Notes: generated by a model not told the origin, from the letters alone. Shown: positions 50,669 to 59,536, counted from the first letter of the stretch. The stretch is DNA of 64,000 nucleotides from an uncultured Castellaniella sp. (GCF_937988725.1 NZ_CALKHS010000003.1:248001-312000), one strand, 5' to 3'. Made by a program: numbers and translations.

Positions 50669-51347
50669 CCCGCACGTCCACATAGAGATCGCGGCCGCGC
50701 TGCTGCCGCGAGAACGGCGTGCCCGGATGGTATAGATAGGCGGTGCCCAGCCCCGCCTGGCGGGCGGCCTTCAGGTTGCGCAGCGTGTCTTCCACCAGGA
50801 TGATGCGGCGCGCGGGGACGTTCAGCCGGGCGACGATCTGTCGCATCAGGCCCAGCGACGGCTTGGGACGCGGCAGGCCCATGGGCATCATGTGGTCGAT
50901 GGCCCACAGTCCGTCGAATTCCTGCAGCACGCCCAGCGCCTTCAGCACCCGGCGGGCATAGTGCGCAGGGGCGTTGGTCAGCACGATGCGGGTGCCGGGC
51001 AGTTCACGCAGCCGGGCCTTCAGGCCGGTTTCCGCGCGGACCAGCGCGGCGACGTCGAAATCGTGGCAGGTGGCCAGGAACTGGCGCAGGTTCACGCCGT
51101 GATGCCGCGCCAGGCCGATCGCTGTCGCGCCGTAGCGCTTCCAGTAGCGCTGCCGCAGCACGTTGGCCTGGTCGGCAGGCAGGTTCAGGGCCTGGGCGAC
51201 GGCGGCGCTCATGCGCTGGTCGATCATGCCGAAAATCGCATGGGACGCGTCGTGCAGGGTGTTGTCCAGGTCGAACAGCCAGACCGGAGCGTCGGGAGGG
51301 ACGGGCCGCCCCCGCCGCAGCGGGCTGGGGGCGCGTAGGGGTGACAT
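50598..51347 (-). CDS. HAD-superfamily pyrimidine 5'-nucleotidase-like hydrolase
   Basis: HAD phosphatase of 249 residues. Motif I is WLFDLDNTLHDAS, motif II is IVLTNAP, motif III has the Lys in RPKPSLGLM, and motif IV is ILVEDTLRNLKAA. The pattern fits the pyrimidine 5'-nucleotidase (SDT1-like) subfamily. A proline/arginine-rich N-terminus of about 20 residues precedes motif I. It starts directly at the argB stop, so it is the last gene of the yraN–diaA–dolP–tlpA–argB operon. The C-terminal 23 codons are antisense to the ThiF-like gene. Confidence 0.92.
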   Translation of the reverse strand: MSPLRAPSPLRRGRPVPPDAPVWLFDLDNTLHDASHAIFGMIDQRMSAAVAQALNLPADQANVLRQRYWKRYGATAIGLARHHGVNLRQFLATCHDFDVAALVRAETGLKARLRELPGTRIVLTNAPAHYARRVLKALGVLQEFDGLWAIDHMMPMGLPRPKPSLGLMRQIVARLNVPARRIILVEDTLRNLKAARQAGLGTAYLYHPGTPFSRQQRGRDLYVDVRVNRLSALLRQAHAGRIPGTRDRA

Positions 51348-52250
51348 TTAGTGCGAGCTGATCATGGTGCCGACGCCGCGGTCGGTCAGGATTTCCAGCA
51401 GCAGGCAGTGGGGGACCCGGCCGTCGATGATGTGGACCGAGTTGACGCCGTAGCGCGCGGCATCCAGGGCGGACGAGATCTTCGGCAGCATGCCGCCCGA
51501 CAGCGTGCCGTCCTGGAACAGCGTGTCGATGGTCTGGGCCGAGAGGCTGCGCAGCAGTTCGCCGTTCTTGTCCAGCACGCCGGGCGTGTTGGTCAGCATG
51601 ACCAGCTTTTCAGCCCCCAGGACCTCGGCCATCTTGCCGGCGACCACGTCGGCATTGATGTTGTAGGCCTGGCCGTCCTCGCCGTAGCCGATGGACGAGA
51701 TGATGGGAATGAACTGATCGTCCTGCAGGGCCTTGACCACGGCCGGTTCGATGCGTTCGATGTCGCCCACGAAGCCGATGTCCAGCATCTCGCCGGGGTG
51801 CTCGGGGTCGGGCATCAGTTTCTTGCGCGCCTGGATCAGGCAGCCGTCCTTGCCGGTCAGGCCCACGGCCTTGCCGCCGGCCTCGTTGACCATCATGACG
51901 ATGTCCTGCTGCACCTGGCCGCCCAGCACCCATTCGACGACTTCCATGGTTTCGGCGTCGGTGACGCGCATGCCCTGGATGAAGGTGCCTTCCTTGCCGA
52001 TGCGCTTCAGGGCGCTGTTGATCTGCGGCCCGCCGCCGTGCACCACGACCGGGTTCAATCCGACCAGCTTCAGCAGCACCACGTCGTGGGCGAAGCTGCG
52101 CTGCAGGTGTTCGTCGGTCATGGCGTTGCCGCCGTATTTGATGACGACGGTCTTGCCGTGGAAGCGGCGGATGTAGGGCAGGGCCTCGGAGAGCACTTCG
52201 GCCTTGGTGGCGGCCGACAGTGCCGGGGCGGTGTCCGCAAGCGTGCTCAT
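51348..52250 (-). CDS. argB: Acetylglutamate kinase
   Basis: Second enzyme of arginine synthesis, phosphorylating N-acetylglutamate. The amino-acid-kinase fold begins with KTVVIKYGGNAMTDEHL. VVVHGGGPQINSALKRIG is the substrate loop, and NINADVVAGKMAEVL and GVNSVHIIDGRVPH follow. Length is 300 residues, as in pseudomonads and betaproteobacteria. Its start overlaps the TlpA-like gene by four bases. Confidence 0.97.
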   Translation of the reverse strand: MSTLADTAPALSAATKAEVLSEALPYIRRFHGKTVVIKYGGNAMTDEHLQRSFAHDVVLLKLVGLNPVVVHGGGPQINSALKRIGKEGTFIQGMRVTDAETMEVVEWVLGGQVQQDIVMMVNEAGGKAVGLTGKDGCLIQARKKLMPDPEHPGEMLDIGFVGDIERIEPAVVKALQDDQFIPIISSIGYGEDGQAYNINADVVAGKMAEVLGAEKLVMLTNTPGVLDKNGELLRSLSAQTIDTLFQDGTLSGGMLPKISSALDAARYGVNSVHIIDGRVPHCLLLEILTDRGVGTMISSH

Positions 52251-52741
52251 GAAGCCAGTGCCTTTTCCACAGTGGCCAGGAAGGCCTGTTCGTCGTAGTT
52301 GCCCAGATAGCGCTTGATGATGCGGCCCTGCTTGTCGATCAGGAAGGCCGTCGGGGTCAGGCGCACGTCGCCGAACGCCTGGGCGAGCTTGCCCTGGGCG
52401 TCGATCACCACCGGGAACGGCAGCTGGCGGGTTTCCGTGTAGTTCTTGACGTAGTTGGGCGGGTCGTACTGCATGGCCACGCCGATGGTGTCGAAGCCCC
52501 GGGACTTGAGGTCCTGGTAGTGGCGGATGGTGTCGGGCATCTGGGCGATGCAGGTGACGCAGCTGGTGGCCCAGAACTTCACCAGCACGACCTTGCCGCG
52601 CAGGTCCTGCGTGGTGACGGTCTGGCCCTGCAGATCGGTGAACGCGACGTTGGGCGCCGCCTGGGCGGAACCCTGGAATTGCCAGAGGGCAGCGCCGCCG
52701 ATTGCAATCGCCGCTGCCAGGCCGAGAACGATTTTCTTCAT
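52247..52741 (-). CDS. TlpA-like periplasmic thioredoxin-family protein
   Basis: Membrane-anchored or exported redox protein of 164 residues. The N-terminus MKKIVLGLAAAIAIGGAALW is a signal or anchor helix. The thioredoxin-like domain has LVKFWATSCVTCIAQMP with active-site CVTC, the cis-proline RLTPTAFLIDKQGRI, and GKLAQAFGD. It belongs to the TlpA/ResA group that reduces extracytoplasmic disulfides. The particular client is not evident from argB or dolP next door. It is coupled to both neighbours by start/stop overlaps. Confidence 0.94.
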   Translation of the reverse strand: MKKIVLGLAAAIAIGGAALWQFQGSAQAAPNVAFTDLQGQTVTTQDLRGKVVLVKFWATSCVTCIAQMPDTIRHYQDLKSRGFDTIGVAMQYDPPNYVKNYTETRQLPFPVVIDAQGKLAQAFGDVRLTPTAFLIDKQGRIIKRYLGNYDEQAFLATVEKALAS

Positions 52742-53466
52742 TTCACAGGCATGGGTTGCGCGCCGCCGTCACCCGCCGCCGGCGTGGAGGCCGGTGCGGC
52801 AGTGGAGCCGGAAGCGCTGGAATCCGTGACGGGCGCCGGTTTGCCGGAATCGGTGATCAGGCTTTCCCGCGACACGAGCTGGAACAATTTTACGACTTTG
52901 TTGACCCCGGAGATACCCGAGACGACCTTGGCGGCCAGTTCGCCTTCGGTGGCGGTGACCTTGCCCATCAGGTAGACGATGCCGCGCTCGGTCGTGACCT
53001 TGATCGTGCGGAAGGGCACGTTCTCGGTCGTCATCAACTGGGTCTTGACCTTCGAGGTGATCCAGGTGTCGTTGGTGCGCACGCTGAGCGGCGTCAGGTC
53101 GCCCACGCGGATGTAGTCGTCGACTTCGCGGACCTTGGTGATGCCGCGGGCGATCTTGACGGCCTGCTGGCGGTCGGCGTCGGTGGGCACGTCGCCCACC
53201 AGCAGCAGCCGGCCGGCGTAGGCCGTGCCGACGACGCGGGCCTTGTCGCCGAAGGCCTTGTTCATTTCGCTGGAGACCCGCAATTCGATGGTCTGGTCGT
53301 CGACCTGTTCGCCGGCCGTGCGGCGGTCGGTGGCGACGACGGTCGTGGTGGCGGCCGTGCCGCCCACGACCAGCAGGCTGCAGCCGGACAGGGTGGACAG
53401 GCAGGCCAGGCCGAGCAGGCAGCGGGCCAGGGAGCGGGAGGCGGACAGGCGGTCGGGCAGAGGCAT
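52738..53466 (-). CDS. dolP: DolP (YraP)-type outer-membrane lipoprotein with two BON domains
   Basis: Lipoprotein of 242 residues. The lipobox is LSGC with Cys at residue 29, within a signal that starts at ATG 53466. Two BON domains follow (about 60–130 and 138–205). A Ser/Ala/Pro-rich C-terminal tail of about 35 residues is additional to E. coli DolP (191). E. coli DolP binds anionic lipid at division sites and supports outer-membrane integrity. The gene order yraN–diaA–dolP matches E. coli. Start and stop overlap both neighbours by one base (TGATG). Confidence 0.93.
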   Translation of the reverse strand: MPLPDRLSASRSLARCLLGLACLSTLSGCSLLVVGGTAATTTVVATDRRTAGEQVDDQTIELRVSSEMNKAFGDKARVVGTAYAGRLLLVGDVPTDADRQQAVKIARGITKVREVDDYIRVGDLTPLSVRTNDTWITSKVKTQLMTTENVPFRTIKVTTERGIVYLMGKVTATEGELAAKVVSGISGVNKVVKLFQLVSRESLITDSGKPAPVTDSSASGSTAAPASTPAAGDGGAQPMPVK

Positions 53467-54059
53467 CAGAGAGGGTCTCCCAGGAGCAGGGCGTCGATGC
53501 CGTCGCACAGCGCGTGCAGCAGCAGGATGTGGACTTCCTGGATGCGCATGGTGCGATCGTGCGGGACGCACAGATGGATGTCGGTCTCGTAGAGCAGGCT
53601 GTTGATCTGGCCGCCGCCCTTGCCGGACAGGGCGATGACCTGCATTTCGCGTTCGTGGGCGGCTTCGATGGCCTTCAGGACGTTGGGAGAATTGCCGCTG
53701 GTGGAAATGGCCACCAGCACGTCGCCGGGCTGGCCCAGGGCGTTGACCTGGCGTTCGAAGACGGAGGCGAAGCTGTAGTCGTTGCCCACCGCCGTCATGA
53801 TGGAGGTGTCGGTGTTCAGGGCGATGCCGGCCAGGGGCAGGCGGTCGCGCTCGAAGCGGCCCACCAGTTCGGCCACGAAGTGCTGGGCGTCGGCCGCCGA
53901 GCCGCCGTTGCCGCAGGCCAGGATGCGGGCGTTGTTGGTCAGCGCGCCGAAGAGCAGGTCCACCCCCGCCGCCAGGGCGGGGGCCAGTTCGCGGGCGCTG
54001 GCCTTGAAGGTGTCGACGGCATCATCGAAGTGCGACGTCATGCGGGAGGTCATATCCAT
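53466..54059 (-). CDS. diaA: SIS-domain protein, DiaA/GmhA family
   Basis: Sugar-isomerase fold protein of 197 residues with ILACGNGGSAADAQHFVAEL and LVAISTSGNSPNVLKAIEAA, the two phosphosugar-binding loops. Both phosphoheptose isomerase GmhA and the DnaA-binding replication factor DiaA have this sequence. The position between yraN and dolP supports DiaA. The pair of residues needed for GmhA catalysis cannot be judged confidently by eye. Confidence 0.9.
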   Translation of the reverse strand: MDMTSRMTSHFDDAVDTFKASARELAPALAAGVDLLFGALTNNARILACGNGGSAADAQHFVAELVGRFERDRLPLAGIALNTDTSIMTAVGNDYSFASVFERQVNALGQPGDVLVAISTSGNSPNVLKAIEAAHEREMQVIALSGKGGGQINSLLYETDIHLCVPHDRTMRIQEVHILLLHALCDGIDALLLGDPL

Positions 54060-54113
54060 GCGCCTGATTATCGCATGACCGCGCCGGACGGGTACGGGTG
54101 AACGTAACCGTTT

Positions 54114-54608
54114 TCACATCCGGAAGGCGTCCCGGATCCAGTCGATCCGGCCGTCTTCGATGCTGACCACGTCGAAGCGGCAGGGGGGCTGGACGCCTGC
54201 GAAGTGGGCGCGGCTCAGAGCGGGCAGGAAGTAGCGGGCCGCCCGGATGAGGCGGGCCTGCTTGGCGCGGTTTACACTGGCGGCGGCGCCGCCGTAGCGC
54301 CGGTCGCGGCGCTGGCGCACCTCGACGAAGACCAGGACGGGGCCGTCCCGGGCGACCAGGTCGATCTCGCCGGCCCTGCAGCGCAGGTTGCGGGCCAGCG
54401 TCGGCACGCCTCGGGCGCCCAGATGCAGGGCCGCCCGGGTTTCGGCGGCGTGTCCCCGGCGCTGCGTCGGCGACCCCGCCGCGGCGGACGCCGCCTCCGG
54501 CGTCGCCTGCGGCGCCGGCTGGCGGGCGGCGGCGCGCAGCGCCCGCTGGCGCCGTTGCCGGGCCAGGCGCTGGGCCTCTTGCGCCCGGGCGTGGGAATCG
54601 ATGGACAT
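54114..54608 (-). CDS. yraN: YraN family protein (UPF0102)
   Basis: Endonuclease-like protein of 164 residues. The core has the PD-(D/E)XK-like signature CRAGEIDLVARDGPVLVFVEV (Glu, Asp, ExV), and HAAETRAALHLGARG upstream. A non-conserved basic, Ala-rich N-terminus of about 45 residues is unusual, as most YraN proteins are about 120–130 long. No catalytic role is established for the family. It is divergent from rsmI with only 32 bases between starts, so promoters probably lie in coding DNA. Confidence 0.92.
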   Translation of the reverse strand: MSIDSHARAQEAQRLARQRRQRALRAAARQPAPQATPEAASAAAGSPTQRRGHAAETRAALHLGARGVPTLARNLRCRAGEIDLVARDGPVLVFVEVRQRRDRRYGGAAASVNRAKQARLIRAARYFLPALSRAHFAGVQPPCRFDVVSIEDGRIDWIRDAFRM

Positions 54609-54640
54609 GGGGCGGGATCATTCGGGGATAGGGATTCAGT

Positions 54641-55573
54641 ATGATGGAAACAGACGGTCTGGACGAAGGGGCGGTGACGTGGAAACGTCTCGCCCTTCAG
54701 GTGGCGGAGCAGGCCTGGCCCGCCGCCTGCCTGTACGTGGTGGCCACACCGATCGGCAATCTGGGCGATCTCAGTCTGCGGGCCTGGGAGGCCCTGCGGC
54801 GCTGCGATGCCATCGCGGCGGAAGACACGCGCACCAGCCGGACCCTGCTGGATGCCTGGGGCATCGCCACGCCCCTGCTGGCGGCCCACCGGCACAATGA
54901 ACAGCAGGCGGCCGATGCCATCGTGCAGCGCCTGGCCCAGGGGCAGCGCATCGCCCTGGTGTCCGACGCGGGCGCGCCGGCCGTCAGCGACCCCGGCGCC
55001 CGCATCGTCCGCCAGGTGCGGGCGGCGGGCTATCGGGTCATGCCCCTGCCGGGCCCCAGCGCCGTAATCACCGCCCTGATGGCCAGCGGCGCCACCCGCG
55101 ATGACGAGCCCGGCTTCGCGTTCGCCGGCTTTCTGCCGTCCAAGGCCCAGGCGCGCCGCAAATGGCTGGCGCGCTGGCTGGACTGGCCCGTGCCGGTGGT
55201 GATGTTCGAGACCCCTCATCGCCTGCAGGCGGCCCTGGCCGACCTGTGCGAACTGGCGGGGGAACATCGCGTGCTGACGGTGGCGCGCGAGCTGAGCAAG
55301 CGGTTCGAGGAAATCAGCACCCAGCCCCTGGGGCGGGTGCTGGACTGGCTGGCGCAGGACCCCCATCGCGGTCAGGGGGAATTCGTGCTGGTGCTGCATG
55401 CGCCCGAACAGGCCGCCGAGATGCGGGAAGAAGACCTGTCCGCGGACCAGGAACGGCTGATGCGGGCGCTGCTGGCGGAATTGTCCGTGCGCGATGCGGC
55501 GCGGATCGGGGCGGCGGCCACCGGGGCGCCGCGCGACCGCCTATATGCCTGGGCGCTGCGTCAAAGCCCCTGA
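54641..55573 (+). CDS. rsmI: 16S rRNA (cytidine-1402-2'-O)-methyltransferase RsmI
   Basis: Tetrapyrrole-methylase-fold enzyme that 2'-O-methylates C1402 of 16S rRNA. Family features are LYVVATPIGNLGDLSLRA, AAEDTRTSRTLLDAWGI, VSDAGAPAVSDPGARIV and PLPGPSAVITALMASG. The conserved part begins about 30 residues after ATG 54641; the extension (residues 1–29) is unusual, and a GTG at 54674 would shorten it. The gene shares 13 bases at its end with convergent rlpA. Confidence 0.95.
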   Translation: MMETDGLDEGAVTWKRLALQVAEQAWPAACLYVVATPIGNLGDLSLRAWEALRRCDAIAAEDTRTSRTLLDAWGIATPLLAAHRHNEQQAADAIVQRLAQGQRIALVSDAGAPAVSDPGARIVRQVRAAGYRVMPLPGPSAVITALMASGATRDDEPGFAFAGFLPSKAQARRKWLARWLDWPVPVVMFETPHRLQAALADLCELAGEHRVLTVARELSKRFEEISTQPLGRVLDWLAQDPHRGQGEFVLVLHAPEQAAEMREEDLSADQERLMRALLAELSVRDAARIGAAATGAPRDRLYAWALRQSP

Positions 55574-56553
55574 TCCATGGCGATGACGGGGCTCAGCCCG
55601 GCCGATGCCGACAGGGTGCTGGCGGTCTGGTGGGCCTGGTCGCGGGACGGGAACGGACCCATGCGGACTTTATAGAGCGGCGGTTGATAGCTGACGGATG
55701 CCCGGCCCAGGCCCTGGTCCATTTGCGCGTTGACGCGTTGCGCCAGGGCCTGTGCGTTGTCCTCGGAGGAAAACGCCCCGAACTGCAGGTAGATGCCTCC
55801 GCCGGTCGGGGATGCCGGCGCCATGGCGGCGGGCATGGGCGTCGGCGCCGGCAGGGGCGCCGGTGCGGGCGAGGGCGGCGGCGCGCGGACCGGGCTGGCT
55901 TGCGTCCGCGCCGGTTCGGCCGTTGGCGCGGCCGAGGCCATCAGCGGGGCGCCGGGGTAGCGTCCGGCGCGGATGTCCGCATTGGTGATGGCCTGGACCG
56001 TCACGCGGCCGCTGCCCGGGCCGATCAGGCCCAGCTTGGCGGCGGCCACGTAGGACAGGTCGATGATGCGCCCCGTGTGGAAGGGGCCCCGGTCGTTGAT
56101 GCGCACGATGACGGACCGCCCGTTGGCGCGGTTGGTGACCCGGGCGTAGCTGGGGATCGGCAGCGTCGGGTGGGCCGCCGTCATGGCGTACATGTCGTAG
56201 GTTTCGCCGTTGGCGGTCTTTTCCCCGTGGAACTTGCGGCCGTACCACGAGGCGATGCCTTCCTGGCGGTAGGGCTGGTCTTCGCCGATGGGGACGTACT
56301 GCACGCCGAAGACTTCGTAGGGCCGGAAGTTGGCCGGGGCGTGGCGTTCGAGGCGCGGCACGGCATCTGGAATCGAGGCGATGTCGGCCGGGATGTCGCT
56401 GCCGGGACCGTCGTCCTTGTAGTAGCCGCCGGACCGGGACGCGCATCCCGCCAGCACCGCCAGCAGCACGCACAGGCCGCCCATCAGCAGGGCCCGCAGG
56501 GCGGCGGGCCGGCGGACGGAGGCGGCGGGAGCGTCTGGCAGGGCGTGGATCAT
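55561..56553 (-). CDS. rlpA: RlpA septal lytic transglycosylase-type lipoprotein with SPOR domain
   Basis: Outer-membrane lipoprotein of 330 residues. The lipobox is LAGC with Cys at residue 37. A double-psi beta-barrel domain (about 95–190) has GIASWYGRKFHGEKTANGE and VIVRINDRGPFHTGRIIDLS, retaining the acidic residues of active RlpA from Pseudomonas. A Pro/Ala-rich linker (about 205–245) leads to a SPOR domain (about 250–330) that binds denuded septal glycans. ATG 56553 overlaps the rapZ stop by four bases and gives a proper lipoprotein signal. Confidence 0.94.
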   Translation of the reverse strand: MIHALPDAPAASVRRPAALRALLMGGLCVLLAVLAGCASRSGGYYKDDGPGSDIPADIASIPDAVPRLERHAPANFRPYEVFGVQYVPIGEDQPYRQEGIASWYGRKFHGEKTANGETYDMYAMTAAHPTLPIPSYARVTNRANGRSVIVRINDRGPFHTGRIIDLSYVAAAKLGLIGPGSGRVTVQAITNADIRAGRYPGAPLMASAAPTAEPARTQASPVRAPPPSPAPAPLPAPTPMPAAMAPASPTGGGIYLQFGAFSSEDNAQALAQRVNAQMDQGLGRASVSYQPPLYKVRMGPFPSRDQAHQTASTLSASAGLSPVIAMDQGL

Positions 56554-57425
56554 GGAATCGGAGTGTGCAGCATCGGGTTGCGGTGGCGCACCAGCAGGGG
56601 CGAATGGTCGGCGAAGCGCCGGGCCAGCTGTTCGGTGACGTAGACCGAGCGGTGCTGCCCGCCGGTGCAGCCGATGGCGACCGTCAGGTAGTTGCGCGTG
56701 TCCTGCATGTACAGCGGCAGCCATTTGCGGATGAAGTTCGAGATGTCCTCGATCATGGCGTCGACGCTGCCGAACTGGGCCAGCCAGGCGGCGACCGGTT
56801 CGTCGCGCCCGGTCAGGGGGCGCAGCTGGGGGTCGTAGTGGGGGTTGGGCAGGCAGCGCACGTCGAAGACCAGGTCCGCATCGTGCGGCACGCCGCGCTT
56901 GTAGGCGAAGGACTCGAAGGTCAGGATGACCGAGGCCCGGTCCACCTGAACCAGATTGCGGACCCAGCTGCGCAGCTGGCCGGGCGTCAGGTCGGACGTG
57001 TCGATGACGTGTTCCTGGTGGCGCAGGGGCGCCAGCAGTTCCCGCTCGCGGCTGATGCATTCCTGCAGCGAGGCGTCCAGGCCTTCCTGCCGCAGCCGGT
57101 CAGTCAGGGGGTGGCGGCGGCGGGATTCCGAGTACCGCTGCATCAGGGTGTGGTCGTCGGCATCCAGGAAGATGACGTGCAGGGCCATGCCCATCGCCCG
57201 CAGGCTGGTCAGGATGCCGGGCAGTTCGTCCAGGTCGCCCGGGGTGCGCACGTCGATGGAGACGGCCACCCGTTCCAGGCCGCTGTCCTGGGTGCTGGCG
57301 ATGAATTCGTGCAGGAAGCGGACGGGCAGATTGTCGATGCAGGTGTAGCCGGTGTCTTCCAACATGCGCAGGGCCACGGATTTCCCCGACCCCGAAATGC
57401 CGGTGATGAGGACGATGTTCAGCAT
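56550..57425 (-). CDS. rapZ: RNase adapter protein RapZ
   Basis: P-loop protein of 291 residues. Walker A is ITGISGSGKSVALRML at the N-terminus. The C-terminal metabolite-binding domain has AIGCTGGQHRSVYVTEQLA. In E. coli RapZ senses glucosamine-6-phosphate and directs RNase E to the GlmZ small RNA. No such RNA is visible in this window. The gene follows hprK by 52 bases in the hpf–ptsN–hprK–rapZ series. Confidence 0.96.
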   Translation of the reverse strand: MLNIVLITGISGSGKSVALRMLEDTGYTCIDNLPVRFLHEFIASTQDSGLERVAVSIDVRTPGDLDELPGILTSLRAMGMALHVIFLDADDHTLMQRYSESRRRHPLTDRLRQEGLDASLQECISRERELLAPLRHQEHVIDTSDLTPGQLRSWVRNLVQVDRASVILTFESFAYKRGVPHDADLVFDVRCLPNPHYDPQLRPLTGRDEPVAAWLAQFGSVDAMIEDISNFIRKWLPLYMQDTRNYLTVAIGCTGGQHRSVYVTEQLARRFADHSPLLVRHRNPMLHTPIP

Positions 57426-57477
57426 CGGGCGCCTCGGCGTTCCGGTCGTGCCGGGCGACAGGGAGGAGAAGGCGGCG

Positions 57478-58416
57478 TCACGGGCGTTTCTCCCGGGTGC
57501 TTTCCATGATGGCCAGGGCCTGGCGTTCGATGAATTCGCCCATGGTGTCGATGCCGCGCAGGCTGAGGATGGTGTTGCGCACGGCCGCCTCGACCAGCAC
57601 GGCCAGGTTGCGGCCCGCCGCCACCTGCAGCATGACGCGCCGGATGGGGATGCCCAGGATGTCCTGGTATTCGTCCTGCATGGGCAGCCGTTCGAAGTTG
57701 TCGGGCGTCATGCGCACCAGGTGCACGATGAGCTTGATCTTCATCTTGCGGCGCACGGATGTCTCGCCGAAGATGGTGCGGATGTCCAGCAGGCCCAGGC
57801 CGCGGACTTCCAGCAGGTTCTGCAGCAGCGAGGGGCATTGGCCCTCGACGAAATTGGGGGCGGTGCGCGACAGTTCGACCGCGTCGTCGGCCACCAGGCC
57901 GTGGCCGCGTGAAATCAGTTCCAGGGCCAGTTCGCTTTTTCCCAGCCCCGATTCGCCGGTGATCAGCACCCCCAGGCCCAGCACGTCCATGAAGACGCCG
58001 TGCACCGTGGTCTTGGGAGCGATGCGCTTGCCCAGGTAGATGCGCAGCAGATCGATCAGGTGGGCCGCGTCGGTGGCGGTGCCCACCAGGGGGATGGCCT
58101 GTTCCTGGCAGAAGGCCTGCAGGTCGTCGGGCGGCACCGTGCCTCCGGCCATGACGATGGCCGGGACGCCGCCCGCGACCAGGTCTTCCAGGTGGTGACG
58201 GCGGCGTTTGGGGTCCAGGCGCCTGTAATAGGAGATTTCCTCGGCGCCGAAGACCTGGATGCGGCTGGGGTGGATCAGGTTCAGGTGGCCGACCAGGTCG
58301 GCGGCGGCCTCCCGGGTGTCCGGAATGGGGCGGTTGGCGGCGGCGTCCTGCCCCGCTAGCCAGGTGAAGCTGATTTTGTCGGCATTGTCACGAATCAGCT
58401 CTTGGATGGTCAGCAT
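57478..58416 (-). CDS. hprK: HPr kinase/phosphorylase
   Basis: Bifunctional enzyme that phosphorylates and dephosphorylates HPr on a serine. The C-terminal kinase domain has VLITGESGLGKSELALELIS as Walker A, GLVADDAVEL with the catalytic Asp/His region, and LEVRGLGLLDIRTIFG, the HprK signature. The N-terminal domain is about 130 residues. Length is 312. In proteobacteria it works with PTS-Ntr rather than sugar PTS. The start overlaps ptsN by 29 bases. Confidence 0.96.
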   Translation of the reverse strand: MLTIQELIRDNADKISFTWLAGQDAAANRPIPDTREAAADLVGHLNLIHPSRIQVFGAEEISYYRRLDPKRRRHHLEDLVAGGVPAIVMAGGTVPPDDLQAFCQEQAIPLVGTATDAAHLIDLLRIYLGKRIAPKTTVHGVFMDVLGLGVLITGESGLGKSELALELISRGHGLVADDAVELSRTAPNFVEGQCPSLLQNLLEVRGLGLLDIRTIFGETSVRRKMKIKLIVHLVRMTPDNFERLPMQDEYQDILGIPIRRVMLQVAAGRNLAVLVEAAVRNTILSLRGIDTMGEFIERQALAIMESTREKRP

Positions 58417-58885
58417 GGTCGGTGGTCGGGGACTGGGCGCCGTTCAGGATGAGTTGGTGGATCTGCTGCGGGTCCGTGGACTGGGCCAGCGTCTGGCGCA
58501 CCTGGGCGTCGGACAGCAGGCGGGCGATGCCGGCCAGCAGGTCCAGATGGGTCTGGGTGGCGGCTTCGGGCATCAACAGGAAGAACAGGAGCCGCGCGGT
58601 GCGTCCGTCGTTGGCATCGAAGCGGATGGAGCTGGCCAGCCGGATGAAGGCCGCGTGCGGTTCGCGCAGGTCTTTCAGCCGCCCGTGGGGGATGGCGACG
58701 TCGTGTCCCAGGGCCGTGGAGCCCAGGCGTTCGCGCGCCAGCAGACTGTGGAAGACCGACATGCGGGCCACGCCCTGGTGGTTCTCAAACAGCAGGCCGG
58801 CGTGTTCGAAGGCACGTTTCTTGCTGGTGGCCGCCAGATCCAGGACGATGTTGCCAGGCGGCAGGATGCGGGAACTGAGGTTCAT
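58388..58885 (-). CDS. ptsN: PTS IIA-like nitrogen regulatory protein PtsN
   Basis: EIIA-Ntr of 165 residues. The phosphorylated histidine is in GHDVAIPHGRLKDL (about residue 68). RKRAFEHAG-like KKRAFEHAGLLFEN and FFLLMPEAATQTHLDLLA are also typical. It takes phosphate from the PTS-Ntr chain and signals by protein contact. It overlaps hprK by 29 bases, so the two are tightly linked. A 108-base gap without a clear promoter separates it from hpf. Confidence 0.96.
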   Translation of the reverse strand: MNLSSRILPPGNIVLDLAATSKKRAFEHAGLLFENHQGVARMSVFHSLLARERLGSTALGHDVAIPHGRLKDLREPHAAFIRLASSIRFDANDGRTARLLFFLLMPEAATQTHLDLLAGIARLLSDAQVRQTLAQSTDPQQIHQLILNGAQSPTTDHADHPRADS

Positions 58886-58993
58886 GGCGACATTATAGGT
58901 GCCAGACGCCCCCGGACATCAACATGGCCCCGGAGCAACGCTGCGAGGCCATGGAGTCAATGACGGCCGGATCGAGCCAGCCGGTCAGGATGC

Positions 58994-59320
58994 TTATTCA
59001 GCGTGGATTTCCTGACGTTTCGGGGGTTCGTGCGCGTAGGTTTGAGCCTTGGATTTGTATTTGATCACCTGGCGGTCGACTTTGTCGACCAGCAGGTCGA
59101 TGGCCGCGTACAGATTGTCATCCGAGGCTTCGCAGTGCAGGTCCTTGCCGCGCAGGCGCATGGTGATTTCGGCCGTGTGCTTGAGCGGTTCGATGGAGAG
59201 CATGACCTGGGTATCGATGACCTGATCGAAGTGCCGCAGGACGCGAGCCGTCTTGGTGTGGACGTATTCGCGGATGGCGGGGGTGATTTCCAGATGACGA
59301 CCGGTGATTGTCAGGCTCAT
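58994..59320 (-). CDS. hpf: Ribosome hibernation promoting factor (short HPF)
   Basis: Ribosome-binding stress protein of 108 residues, the short form used with RMF in many proteobacteria. MSLTITGRHLEITPAIREYV starts the conserved fold, and DLHCEASDDNLYAAIDLLVD is the central signature. ATG 59320 is chosen because AAGGAG stands ten bases upstream. It has a candidate promoter of its own and is separated from lptB by a strong terminator. The rpoN gene, which often precedes hpf in related bacteria, is not present. Confidence 0.96.
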   Translation of the reverse strand: MSLTITGRHLEITPAIREYVHTKTARVLRHFDQVIDTQVMLSIEPLKHTAEITMRLRGKDLHCEASDDNLYAAIDLLVDKVDRQVIKYKSKAQTYAHEPPKRQEIHAE

Positions 59321-59417
59321 AGTGCAGGCTCCTTGCGGAAAAAGACAGGGGCGGTTCGGTGAAGAACCGGTGATGTGGGGAATCGGCCTCCTTTTCTGAC
59401 AGATTGATGACAGGCCC

Positions 59418-59445
59418 AGTGTACCGGTTGGCAAAAAGACAGCAA
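59418..59445 (-). promoter_or_regulatory. Candidate sigma-70 promoter of hpf
   Basis: On the minus strand TTGCTG (59445–59440), a 16-base spacer and TACACT (59423–59418) precede the hpf start by about 100 bases. It lies just downstream of the lptB terminator in the direction of transcription, which is where an hpf–ptsN–hprK promoter is needed. Confidence 0.45.
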
Positions 59446-59504
59446 GAGGGGCAAAAAGGGGTAAGATAGCTGGATTGGTCGCGGGGCGATTGTCCCGTGG
59501 CGCA

Positions 59505-59536
59505 CAAGAAAATCGCCCCTGCATGCAGGGGCGATT
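59505..59536 (-). terminator. Terminator after lptB (26-base perfect palindrome)
   Basis: AATCGCCCCTGCA followed by its exact complement TGCAGGGGCGATT (59511–59536), then TTTTCTT on the minus strand. It is 45 bases after the lptB stop and should end the kdsD–lptB transcript. On the plus strand only CGTTTTC follows, so it acts mainly for the minus strand. Confidence 0.85.
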
